Assembly: GCA_963714415.1 (NCBI GenBank)
Contig: CAVQOL010000027.1
Coordinates: 62,001 to 126,000 of the forward strand
Direction of reading: 5' to 3'
Origin: JAGXRK01 sp963714415
Lineage (GTDB): Bacteria; Bacteroidota; Ignavibacteria; Ignavibacteriales; Ignavibacteriaceae
DNA: 64,000 nucleotides
Position numbers and translations under genes: made by a program. The first letter of the stretch is position 1; the number at the start of each line of letters is the position of its first letter. Under the pieces are notes generated by a model. The model saw only the letters and a list, made by a program, of their open reading frames with translations, ran no database searches and was not told where the DNA came from. Below, one piece after another: positions 50,501-59,932 of this stretch.

Positions 50501-50642
50501 AATCTTGTAAAAAGCAAAAAGAAAGAGTTATGGGAATATGTTCAAATTTGGGTTCAACAGGCTGGCCAAGTAATGGAATAGTAATAGAAATGATTAAAAT
50601 GAAATATTTAATTTTTCCGGATAAGAAGTATTTATTTTTCAT
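47504..50642 (-). CDS. Hybrid sensor: two-component regulator propeller + Y_Y_Y + histidine kinase, three frameshifts
   Basis: Signal-peptide-like start, then a ~700-residue region of propeller repeats (pattern GNLWVGT..GL..., e.g. DSGNIWIGTG, EDRLGNIWVGLWASR) followed by a Y_Y_Y domain (NQFAYKLEGLYDDWIDIGYERVISFTDIDPGKY region) and a membrane helix near 800. The kinase part reads in other frames: HisKA_3 (RIQIASDLHDDIGSALTRIA, with the phosphorylated His in DLHDD), HATPase N-box (EAVNNAAKHSGADEIRI), then ADNGLGI and GHHGIENM (G boxes), ending LTINNLDKGTSVTLIA at 47504. Frames change near 48150, 47690 and 47590. The N-terminal frame is intact to 48120. Propeller HisKA_3 kinases usually sense extracellular sugars or similar; partner is the response regulator at 46646. 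Confidence 0.88.
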
Positions 50643-50751
50643 AGGATTATTCTATGAGAATTAAGAATAAATTTACTTCACCAATCAAAATGTAGAATTT
50701 ATTTTATATAAGCAACTAATGGTTAATGGATGGCAAGTAACTCGGAGGTGT

Positions 50752-51751
50752 TTAAAATTCCTTACTCAATCTCTCAATCACATCAAGAGATTTTATCCCT
50801 TCGGCTTCTGCACTAAAGTTTGTAATAATTCTATGCCGCAAGTACGGGAAGCATTGCAAAACGTACATCATCAATGTTCGGTGTAAATCTTCCCTGAATT
50901 ACTGCACGCGTCTTTGCTGCAAGTATAAGGTATTGAGAAGCTCTTGGTCCCGCACCCCACATAATCCAATCTTTAATATACTTTGGTGAAACTCCATTTA
51001 CAGGACGAGTCATATTGGATATTTTAACAGCAAACTCAATTACGTTTTCTGCAACAGGAACCTTTCTTACTAATTCCTGAAATTCGATTAATTCATTTGC
51101 ACTGATAACTTTTTTTAAATCTGCCTTGTATTCACTCGTAGTAGTTTGAACTACTTTTACTTCTTCCTGGTATGAAGGATAATCAAGCCAAAGGTTAAAC
51201 ATAAACCTGTCAAGCTGAGCTTCAGGTAATGGATAAGTGCCTTCCTGTTCAATAGGATTTTGAGTTGCAAGAACAAAGAATGGTTCCGGCAATTGATAAG
51301 TAACACCTGCAACAGTTACTTTATGCTCCTGCATTGCCTCGAGTAATGCCGCTTGAGTTTTAGGAGGTGTTCTGTTTATCTCGTCAGCAAGAATTATGTT
51401 GGCAAATACCGGACCCGATATAAATCTGAAATTTCTTTTCCTTGTTGTTTGATCTTCATCAAGTATTTCAGTACCGGTTATATCACTTGGCATAAGATCG
51501 GGAGTGAATTGAATTCTGCTGAACTTCAGATCCATAACTTCGGCAAGAGTTTTTATCAAAAGAGTTTTTGCAAGACCCGGTACGCCCACCAGAAGGCAAT
51601 GACCCTTAGATAAAAGAGATATTAAAAGCTGGTCTATTATTTCATCCTGACCAACAATAACTTTTGCTATCTCAAGTTTTATGTTGTTAACTTTTTCTTT
51701 TAACTGCTGAACAAGCTGAACATCATCTGCAGATTTGATATTTTGTGTCAA
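50752..51751 (-). CDS. MoxR-family AAA+ ATPase, frameshifted near the C-terminus
   Basis: Walker A GVPGLAKT (about residues 55-62), Walker B NIILADEINRTPPKTQAALLEAMQEHKV, and sensor LATQNPIEQEGTYPLPEAQLDRFMF, the MoxR signature. MoxR ATPases act as chaperones, usually with VWA-domain partners. The frame ends early with ...MLPVLAA at 50831; removing one base near 50838 restores RHRIITNFSAEAEGIKSLD... to a stop at 50752, giving about 332 residues. It is the last gene of a run with three PPIase genes; no VWA partner is downstream because a new gene set starts. Confidence 0.9.
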
Positions 51752-51775
51752 TTCAATTCCGACTTATTTAATAAA

Positions 51776-53047
51776 CTATATTTTTATTTCCCAGAATATT
51801 TTTTCTTTAAGCAGCGAAATCCATTTTTCATATTCTTTCTGACGTTTATGCTCATCAGCAAGTTTTTTAATCTCGTTGAAATCATCCTGAAGACTTGCTT
51901 TATGCTGAGGAACTCTGGACTTGAGATAAACTATATGATACCCATAACTACCTGGAGCAAATTCAATTCTTCTCGGAAAACTTATTTCACCTTCTTTTAA
52001 TTTTCCTACAATATCAAGAAGATTTTTGTCGAGCTGATTTAAATAAAAAGTACCAAGTTCACCACCAAACGGCGCACTTTCTTTATCTTCACTATGTTTT
52101 TTGGCAAAACTTTCAAATTTCTCCAAACCTTTTACAATGCTGTCTCTTAATTCAGTGAGGAATTCAATGGTTCGAAGATCAGCATCATCATCACTTTTGA
52201 TTTTAATGAGAATGTGTCTAGTGTTTATTGATTCACCTCGTTTTTCAAGCAATTGAATTATGTGATATCCAATAGGTGATTCAACAAGATCGGATATTTC
52301 ACCCTGTTGAAGTTTAAATGCGGCCTCTTCAAACTCAGGATAGAAAACACCTTTTTTTACGAAACCGAGATCACCGCCCTGAACAGCGCTTCCGGGATCT
52401 TCGGAATATTTTTTTGCAAGTTCAGAAAAATCTGCTCCGGCTTTTATTGAATCCAATATTTGCTGAGCTTTCACCCGGAATTGTACCTTTGATGCTTCAG
52501 AAGTTTTTGGATTCCTGAAAATATGATACATACTTACTTTTTCAGGAATCATGCCAATACTATCCTGATAGACTTCAAAAAACTCTTCAACTTCTCTTCT
52601 AGTAGATTGAAGACCTCCAAAATTTTTTTCCTGCAATCTTTGTGACATCAAAGATTTTTTTACATCGTCACGTAGTTCCCTTCTGATGCGATCGATGCTC
52701 ATCCCATACATTTTCTCAATATTTGCAGTTGAGCCATATTGCTGCTTAAACATCTCGATCTGATAATTAATTCTCTGATTAACTTCTTCTTCAGTTACGA
52801 CAATAGAATCTAGTTCAGATTGAGCATAAACAAGTTTTTCTTCAATCATAGAATTTAATATTTGCTCTTTTAAGCCCGGGGTTTTGGGATCAATTTGTCT
52901 CTGAGTTGCAAATATTGAAGTTTGAAAATCCACTTCACTTTTCAGAATAACTTCATTATCAACAACTGCAACAACTTTGTCCAGCACTTGCTGGGGATAA
53001 ACTGAAATTATAAATAACAATGCAAAAGCTAAAAATTTAATTTTCAT
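51776..53047 (-). CDS. surA: Periplasmic peptidylprolyl isomerase, SurA-like (two parvulin domains)
   Basis: 423 residues. Signal peptide (1-18), SurA N-terminal chaperone domain (VLDKVVAVVDNEVILKSEVD through about 170), then parvulin domains at about 170-270 (SMYHIFRNPKTSEA, FVKKGVFYPEFEEAAFKLQQGEISDLVESPIGYHIIQLLEKRG) and about 275-375 (INTRHILIKIKSDDD...GELGTFY). It probably escorts outer-membrane proteins to the Bam complex. Its start overlaps the preceding gene by 11 bases. The moxR gene follows 24 bases later. Confidence 0.92.
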   Translation of the reverse strand: MKIKFLAFALLFIISVYPQQVLDKVVAVVDNEVILKSEVDFQTSIFATQRQIDPKTPGLKEQILNSMIEEKLVYAQSELDSIVVTEEEVNQRINYQIEMFKQQYGSTANIEKMYGMSIDRIRRELRDDVKKSLMSQRLQEKNFGGLQSTRREVEEFFEVYQDSIGMIPEKVSMYHIFRNPKTSEASKVQFRVKAQQILDSIKAGADFSELAKKYSEDPGSAVQGGDLGFVKKGVFYPEFEEAAFKLQQGEISDLVESPIGYHIIQLLEKRGESINTRHILIKIKSDDDADLRTIEFLTELRDSIVKGLEKFESFAKKHSEDKESAPFGGELGTFYLNQLDKNLLDIVGKLKEGEISFPRRIEFAPGSYGYHIVYLKSRVPQHKASLQDDFNEIKKLADEHKRQKEYEKWISLLKEKIFWEIKI

Positions 53048-53885
53048 TTGATTCCTGATTTTTAATATCTATTTCACTTTTTGAGTATAAATCTTTGATA
53101 AATTCATCGATAAGGATTTGCCTTTTAACAGCGATCAGTCGTTTTTCCACTTCCTGCTTAATATTTTCCAAACTTGGAATTGATCCAGCTGCAATTTTTT
53201 CAATTAATTGAACAACAGAATAATATCCCGGTTTAGATGAAATAACAATACTAATTTCCTGGGGGTACAACTCATTGACTATTCTTGATAACGCTAACGG
53301 ATTTATTTCATGTGCAAGTAAAAATTGATTTGATTTTGGATTCACAATAGATTGATCATTTAGAAATTGGGTTGTTGCTTTTCTCCAATCACTTTCAATT
53401 GCAAGATTTCTGAAAGTAATGGCTTTATCTTCATCAATAAACTCAACAGTGTTAAGAATAAAAGCTTCTGAAGGTACACGAAACTCATTAATGTTTTCAT
53501 CATAGTAAGCTTTTATTTCCTTTTGATCAAATTTAAAATTTTCATCTTTAAGAATTTTATCTATGAGCATTGCACCTGCAAGCTGTCTGGCAGAGCGAGT
53601 TACCGTTAAGTTATATTCTTCTTTAAGAATTCCTTCTCTTTCAGCTTTTTGATATAACAATTCCCTTTGAATCCAGCTTCTTATAATTTCATTTTTCCTG
53701 GTTTGATTTGTAGTTGAAGTATCAACCAGGGAAGCAAACTCTTCCCTGGTTAAATAAGAATTGTTTACTTTGGCAACGTAATCAGTTTGCTCGGGTTCTT
53801 TCTTACAACCCAAAGAAATGATAAGAAAAAAAGCTATTAAAACTTTAGTTACTCTCAGGCTTAAATGCCTTGTGGAGCTGATCAT
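53037..53885 (-). CDS. PPIase-like/SurA-like periplasmic lipoprotein
   Basis: 282 residues with a lipoprotein signal (lipobox LIISLGC, Cys27). The sequence resembles the SurA/PrsA-type chaperone fold: YVAKVNNSYLTREEFASLV and NEIIRSWIQRELLYQKAEREG are typical of the N-terminal domain. A clear parvulin catalytic motif is not evident in the C-terminal half, so it may be chaperone only. It overlaps the upstream PPIase gene by 41 bases and the surA-like gene by 11 bases. Confidence 0.75.
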   Translation of the reverse strand: MISSTRHLSLRVTKVLIAFFLIISLGCKKEPEQTDYVAKVNNSYLTREEFASLVDTSTTNQTRKNEIIRSWIQRELLYQKAEREGILKEEYNLTVTRSARQLAGAMLIDKILKDENFKFDQKEIKAYYDENINEFRVPSEAFILNTVEFIDEDKAITFRNLAIESDWRKATTQFLNDQSIVNPKSNQFLLAHEINPLALSRIVNELYPQEISIVISSKPGYYSVVQLIEKIAAGSIPSLENIKQEVEKRLIAVKRQILIDEFIKDLYSKSEIDIKNQESNEN

Positions 53886-55824
53886 AATTAATCACCGGAT
53901 TATAAGTTGCCTTAAGTCTTTGAATGTATTCTTGTTCTAATCTTTTACTTTCAGATTCCTGAAATGCACCGGAAACTTCGGCTCTTGCCTCTTCAAAAGT
54001 TTTGATGCGGGAAGGTTCTTTAACATCTAGCCTTAAAATAGAAAATCCGCCACTATTAGGAATTATTTCAGTAAATTCACCGGGCTGAAGCTTATCAACA
54101 GCTTTTGATAGCTCTGTACTTCCAACAGCCTGTAATTCATATTTTCCGCCCTTATTCTTCACTTGGCTTCTTTCAGTCAAATTAACAACAAGAGAATCGA
54201 AATTTGCACCGTTTTTAATTTGGGCTAAATAACCATCAGCAGTTTCACGAGATCTTAGGAAAAGTTCCGTGTAAGTAACACGATCAGGAAATACAAATTT
54301 CTCCTTGTTCGATTCATAAAACTCAGCCAATCCTGTACTGTCTATCTTAACTTTATTCCAGACTTCTTCTTCTTGTAACTTAAAGATGTAGATTCCGTTT
54401 CTATAGTCTTCCATCAATTCCGCAAAATCAGGATTAATTTTATCAAGCGCTAAGGCTTCTTCTTCAAGTATAAGCTCTTCACCAATTTTATTAGCTGCAT
54501 TTGTAATTAAATCTGTTTTGAATACTTTACCCACATAAGCAGGATCGGTTTTTAATTTTTCATAAAATGAACTAAAGTTGTACTTATTATTGCCATAAGT
54601 AAAAACACTTTCATCACCGATTTCAGCCATAGCAGGATATTCGACACCAATCTTCAGTGTATCGGCATAGCCAATTATTCTTTCGATCGTAGTTTTGTTC
54701 AATTGATAATTGTATTTCTCTTTAAGACCGGCAATTAAAGCGTTATAATCATCCTGATATTTCAATTTTTTATAAAGGTTTCTCAAATTTTCCTTTTCAA
54801 TATCATAAGATGGATATTCAGCTTTTTCAATAAGCTTAATTATATGATAGCCAAAACCAGTTTGAACTACATCGGATATTTCACCAACATTTAAGTCGAA
54901 CGCTGCCTGATCAAATTGTTGTACCATCATTCTGCGTTCAAAGAAACCAAGATCACCGCCATTTGTTTTTGTTCCGGTATCGTCAGAGTATTCTTCAGCT
55001 ACTTTTGCAAAGTCCTCACCATTTTTAAGTTTTTCTACTATTAAATTAATTTTTTCCAATGCAGCAGCAGAATCCACTTCACCGGCTTCATTAGTATACG
55101 ATGCAAGAATATGACTTGCTCTTATTTTAGGAACTCTCTCTTTTTTATCTGTTACTTTAATTAGATGAAAACCAAATTTTGTTTGAACTACTTCCGGACA
55201 AACTTCACCAACAGTAGTTTGATAAGCTGCTTGTTCAAACTCAACCGGAAGCTGAGCGGCTGTAAAGTAAAAAATATCACCATCATTTGGTTTTGAGAAT
55301 TGATCTTCTGAATGTCGTTGCACTAATTCTTCAAAAGTGGCTTGCCCTGTTTTTATGCTGTCTAATAAAGCCTGAGTCAGCTCTCTTGACTGTTCTTCGT
55401 TTCTTTCTGGATTGGTTCTAATCATTAGATGACTAGCTCTGACTTCAGTTTTTCTTAAATCGTATAAATCTCTTAGTGCAGGTTCTATAAGATTTTTTTC
55501 AAGTATATAAGATGCGCCTACTTTTCTCTTATATTCATTCAGTTCATCTTTCAACGATTGGTCATTATCATAACCTCTTATCTTTGCATCTCTTAACTTC
55601 ATTTTGAAGTTCATATAAAGTTCAGAAAAGTTTTTATAATCATCATAACTATCGTCCAAAGCACTTTCTTTAGAGCCAACGTTTTTCACATAAACTTTTT
55701 CGAACTCTGACATTGTAATATCAGTATCGTTAAAGTTTCCAACTATTATGTTGGAATGTTCAGGCGAACAGGAAATGAATAATAGTGTTGAAATGAAAAT
55801 TATTGAACTAAATCTAATGAGCAT
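53845..55824 (-). CDS. Multidomain parvulin-type peptidylprolyl isomerase lipoprotein
   Basis: 659 residues with a lipoprotein signal (lipobox LLFISC, Cys19). Two clear PpiC domains sit at about 130-235 (ASHLMIRTNPERNEEQ, then the QRHSEDQFSKPNDGDIFYF segment) and 236-345 (RASHILASYTNEAGEVDSA, then EEYSDDTGTKTNGGDLGFF), followed by a weaker third near 510-620 (TYTELFLRSRETADG, FSILRLDVKEP). First gene of the PPIase-PPIase-surA-moxR run. The start has GAGGAG upstream. The row of three is consistent with a high load of outer-membrane and T9SS cargo folding (inference). Confidence 0.9.
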   Translation of the reverse strand: MLIRFSSIIFISTLLFISCSPEHSNIIVGNFNDTDITMSEFEKVYVKNVGSKESALDDSYDDYKNFSELYMNFKMKLRDAKIRGYDNDQSLKDELNEYKRKVGASYILEKNLIEPALRDLYDLRKTEVRASHLMIRTNPERNEEQSRELTQALLDSIKTGQATFEELVQRHSEDQFSKPNDGDIFYFTAAQLPVEFEQAAYQTTVGEVCPEVVQTKFGFHLIKVTDKKERVPKIRASHILASYTNEAGEVDSAAALEKINLIVEKLKNGEDFAKVAEEYSDDTGTKTNGGDLGFFERRMMVQQFDQAAFDLNVGEISDVVQTGFGYHIIKLIEKAEYPSYDIEKENLRNLYKKLKYQDDYNALIAGLKEKYNYQLNKTTIERIIGYADTLKIGVEYPAMAEIGDESVFTYGNNKYNFSSFYEKLKTDPAYVGKVFKTDLITNAANKIGEELILEEEALALDKINPDFAELMEDYRNGIYIFKLQEEEVWNKVKIDSTGLAEFYESNKEKFVFPDRVTYTELFLRSRETADGYLAQIKNGANFDSLVVNLTERSQVKNKGGKYELQAVGSTELSKAVDKLQPGEFTEIIPNSGGFSILRLDVKEPSRIKTFEEARAEVSGAFQESESKRLEQEYIQRLKATYNPVINYDQLHKAFKPESN

Positions 55825-55950
55825 TTTTGCATCTCCTCTTGTTAAACAACATTAAAAATTGAAAGGCTAATATAAGGCTTTAAAATAAGGAAAATCAATA
55901 GAATTTTAATCCAACCATCAATCCATTAAAAACTGGGGAATGCTATTAAT

Positions 55951-57682
55951 TTACTTTATAAGGCTTATTTTGTGGCTTTTTTGGATAGATTCAGTAACCA
56001 TTCTTATCAAGTAAACTCCACTAGCTAAATCTGATCCGTTAAGAGTCAATTCTTGAATACCCGCCTCACTGAATTCATTGAATAAAGTCTTTATTTCTCT
56101 TCCTAACATATCATGGAGAGTTATTCTTATTTTTTCGTCTTTGGGAACAGAGAAAACTATTTTTGTATTAGGATTAAATGGATTAGGATAATTGGATAAA
56201 ACGTAATAATCCTCCAATAAATTTTCTTCTTTTATTGATGAAGGAAGATTATTAAATGCTTCGAGAGCATTGACAATTCCCCAGCCATATAAATTATCTG
56301 GATTTAAACTTTGTGAGGCATTTGTTCTTAATATTTGCAAAACCTCCATAGGTACTAAATCTGGCTTAATCTCTAAAATTAACGCACATACTCCTGCCAC
56401 TAAAGGACAACTAAATGATGTACCATTAGCATAACTATAGTCTGTTGTACTATACGCAGAAGCCATATAAACTGATGATCCCATTGCCATTAAATCAGGC
56501 TTAGTCCTTCCATCAACGGTAGGACCAACGGAACTAAATGTAGAACGTGTACCACTTGAAGTTACTGCGCCGATTGTAAAAACACTATCACCATCTGCAG
56601 GCGCACCTAAAGTGTTATGAGAAGTATTTAAGCCAGCATTACCCGCAGAATTTACTACTACAATACCTTTACCGGCTGCAAGATCAGAAGCAATTGTTAT
56701 TTTTGCTGTGTTTCCATCCATATCTTCCCATGTATAACTTATATAAGGAGAATCAAATGTTAAATAACTAAGTGACGTGGAAGTTACATCGACACCTATA
56801 CTATCTGCCCATTCCAATGCAGCAATCCAGTTATCTTCTTCTAACGGAGTTTCACTTGCTGGATCATTTTCGGTTCTCGCAAGAATGTAATCAGAACTGA
56901 AAGCAGGTCCGATTAATTGACCTTCTTTAAATCCACCAATAGTTGAAAGTGTTCCAGTTCCGTGAGAGTGACCGCTGACATCTGGATCACTATCAACAAA
57001 ATCCCACATCGCAATAATATTCATAGAGCTAAACGCTTCATGAGAAAGGTTGCTGAAACCAGCATCCATTAAACAAATGGTTATACCTTGTCCTGTATAT
57101 CCCATGTCGTGAACTGCTGGAACATTGATCTGATTCATTTGCGTAAAGGAAGGTCCGTAATTAAATGAATTAATTCCTTCGGGTTCACTACTTTTATTTA
57201 GTTCAGGTTCATGTTTAAGTTCAATAAGCTCAATATCATCTTTTCTGGTCGAAAATTTTTCAACAATATCAATCTTTTTAACAAATGGGAGAAAGGAGAT
57301 TTTATTGATTTGATTTGTATTTGCGAATCCACTTACAGCGTTAAACCATTTTGATCTGTGTTTGAGAATAAATCCCGCAGAAAATAATTGATCAATGTAA
57401 TCTTCATTCACCGGTAAATCTAAAAAATCTATGGCTTTATTTTTCGAAAGAACTTTATATCTTCTTTTGAGTGATTTTTTTGAAACAACAGATTCTGGAT
57501 TCGAGTAGAATTTCTCTAAATCATTTCCCTTATCAGTAAAATAAATCCAAACCAGATGTGGTTCTGAAGATACTTCTGTTTGAATTTTAGCTTTTAGTCT
57601 GTTTGAAACTTTGTCCGTTTGGCTACTAGCAAAAGCTGGAAGCATTAAGATCGCTAAAAATGTATATAAAAAATATTTTCAT
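55951..57682 (-). CDS. Secreted S8 (subtilisin-like) serine protease with T9SS sorting domain
   Basis: The continuous frame starts at an internal Met (57645), but an ATG at 57682 followed by KYFLYTFLAILMLPAFASSQ in the main frame, after one A is dropped from the A run at 57676-57679, gives a classical signal peptide; so the true start is probably 57682. In numbering from the internal Met: catalytic Asp194 (ITICLMDAG), His228 (GHSHGTG) and Ser410 (NGTSFSCPLVAG), a complete triad. A propeptide precedes the catalytic domain. The final ~85 residues are a type-A T9SS domain (NYPNPFNPNTKIVFSVP, ending KSHKISLIK). It is expected to be processed and displayed or released at the surface. Confidence 0.92.
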
Positions 57683-57695
57683 ATGTCCCTTTAAC

Positions 57696-59732
57696 TTATT
57701 TAACTCTGGTTCCGTTTTTAACTTTATCAGGAACATTTAAAATTTGCAACCCTCCGTCGTCAGTTTCAACTGCTAAAATCATACCTTTAGATTCCAGACC
57801 CATTAATTTTGCTGGCTGAAGATTAGACACAATAACAACTTTTTTACCAACCAGGTTCTCAGGCTCATAACTTTCTGCGATTCCAGCTATCACCTGTCTT
57901 TCTTCGTTTTCTAATTTTACTTTTAACCGAAGCAACTTCTTACTCTTCTTAACCTTTTCAGCTTCAATTACTTCGGCAACGTTAAGCTGGACTTTCATAA
58001 ACTCATCATAAGATATTAATTCAGTCTTTTCTTTTTCTAATTCAGATTTCGGAAGTTTATTTATCTGGGCTTCTATTTTTTCATCTTCAATTTTTGGAAA
58101 AAGAATTTCTGCTTTATTCAATTGATGTCCTTCTTTCAATTGCGGTTTACTGCTTTCTTTCCATTCAACAGGTTTTGCATTCAGCATATTAAAAAGTTTT
58201 TCCGTTGAAAACGGAAGAACAGGCGAAAACAGTTCTGCCAAAGTATAAATCGCTTGAAGACATGTATTTAAAGTTGTTCCACATCTTTCTTTATCCGATT
58301 TAACAGTTTTCCATGGTTCGGTATCATTGAAATATTTATTTCCGTCTCGGGCAAGATTCATTATTTCATTTACACCATCACGGATTTTATACTTTTCAAA
58401 AAGATCAGAGATTCTCTTTGGATATTCTGAAATTTCTTTAAGCATATCTTCATCAATCTTTTCCAACTTACCAAGCGCAGGAACTTTTCCATCAAAGTGC
58501 TTGAACACAAACGTAAACGTCCGGTTGATGAAGTTGCCCAGAATATCAGCAAGCTCACTGTTATTTCTTAATTGAAATTCTTTCCAATAAAAATCCGTAT
58601 CGCGTGTTTCAGGAAGATTAGCAGCAAGCGTATACCGTAACAAATCCGGAGCAAAAAGATCGAGAAATTCGTCTACATCAATTCCCCACCCGCGACTTTT
58701 AGAAAATTTCTTTCCTTCAAAATTTAAGAACTCATTAGCAGGAACATTTTGTGGCAGACAATATTGTTCTTTTCCTGCTTCATTCCACGCCATCAAAATT
58801 GCTGGAAAAATTATTGTGTGGAAATACTATATTATCTTTTCCAATAAATGCAATATATTTTGTTTTTTGATCCTGCCAATATTTTTTCCAAAGATTCGGG
58901 ATCATTTTTTATGTTGTGATAATTCTTTAGTTGATGAGATGTAGCCAAGGACTGCTTCAAACCAAACATAAATTACTTTTCCAACTGCACTGTCAACAGG
59001 AACTTTTATTCCCCAATCAAATCACGAGTTATTGCACGATCATTCAATCCATCTTTGAACCAACCCCGGCAGTAATTGCAGTACATTATCTTTCCAGCCA
59101 TATTTTTCATTCATTTCATCAACATATTTTTCCAAAGCAGGTTGGTATTTACCAAGTGGGAAATAATAATGCGATGTTTCTTTTAACGTTGGAGTTCTAC
59201 CCATATTTTACTTTTTGGATTTTTTAATTCAGATGGATCATAAATGATCCACAATTTTCACATTCATCACTTCGTGCTTCTTCATTTCCGCATTTTGGAC
59301 AGGTTCCTTCAACATATCTATCGGGCAAAAACATATTTGCTTTTTCATCATAAAACTGAAGGGATTTTTTCTCAACCAATATTCCACGATTATAAAATTC
59401 AAGGAAAAATTCTTTTGCAGTTTCATGATGAATTGGAAGGCTTGTGCGCGAGTAATTATCAAAGCTCATTCCAAATTGTTAAAGGCTTTTTTATTTGCTT
59501 CGTGAAAACGATCGATGATTACTTGCGGAGCAACTTTTTCATTTTCGGCACTTATCGTAATCGCAGCACCATGCTCATCAGAACCGCAAATATAAATTAC
59601 ATCATCGCCATTTAGTCTTTTATAACGCACGTAAATATCTGCGGGAAGATATGCACCGCTAAGATGACCGAGATGAATCGGTCCGTTTGCATAAGGCAAA
59701 GCTGAGGTAACGAGAATTTTTTCTTTAGACAA
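57696..59732 (-). pseudogene. metG: Methionyl-tRNA synthetase, multiply frameshifted
   Basis: All parts of a MetRS are recognisable but in several frames. 59732-59466: N-terminus SALPYANGPIHLGHLSGAYLPAD (HLGH class-I motif) to ...NNL. 59469-59224: RTSLPIHHETAKEF, EKKSLQFYDEKAN and the zinc knuckle CPKCGNEEARSDECENCG. 59223-58797: LKETSHYYFPLGKYQ, VIYVWFEAVLGYISSTKE, YIAFIGKDN, scattered through at least five frame changes. 58796-57696: the KFSKS motif in FEGKKFSKSRGWGI, the anticodon-binding domain and a C-terminal tRNA-binding domain (VAEVIEAEKVKKSKKLLRLK). The density of indels in about 700 bases is far above the rest of the window. MetRS is essential, so this is either a poorly sequenced stretch or a dead copy with another metG elsewhere. 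Confidence 0.85.
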
Positions 59733-59932
59733 ATTATTTTCCGATAGTATTGTTTTACAGAATTATGGGAAGAAATATAAGGAAAATGATAAGATAATGG
59801 CACTCGTATGATATTGATTATACTAATTTTTAATTATTTCTCGATTTTTTCAATCGATTTCATTTTTTGACAAATGAGAAAAACTCTTGAAATATTTTTC
59901 TTAGTTTTACACATAATCTTAAAGGAAATACC

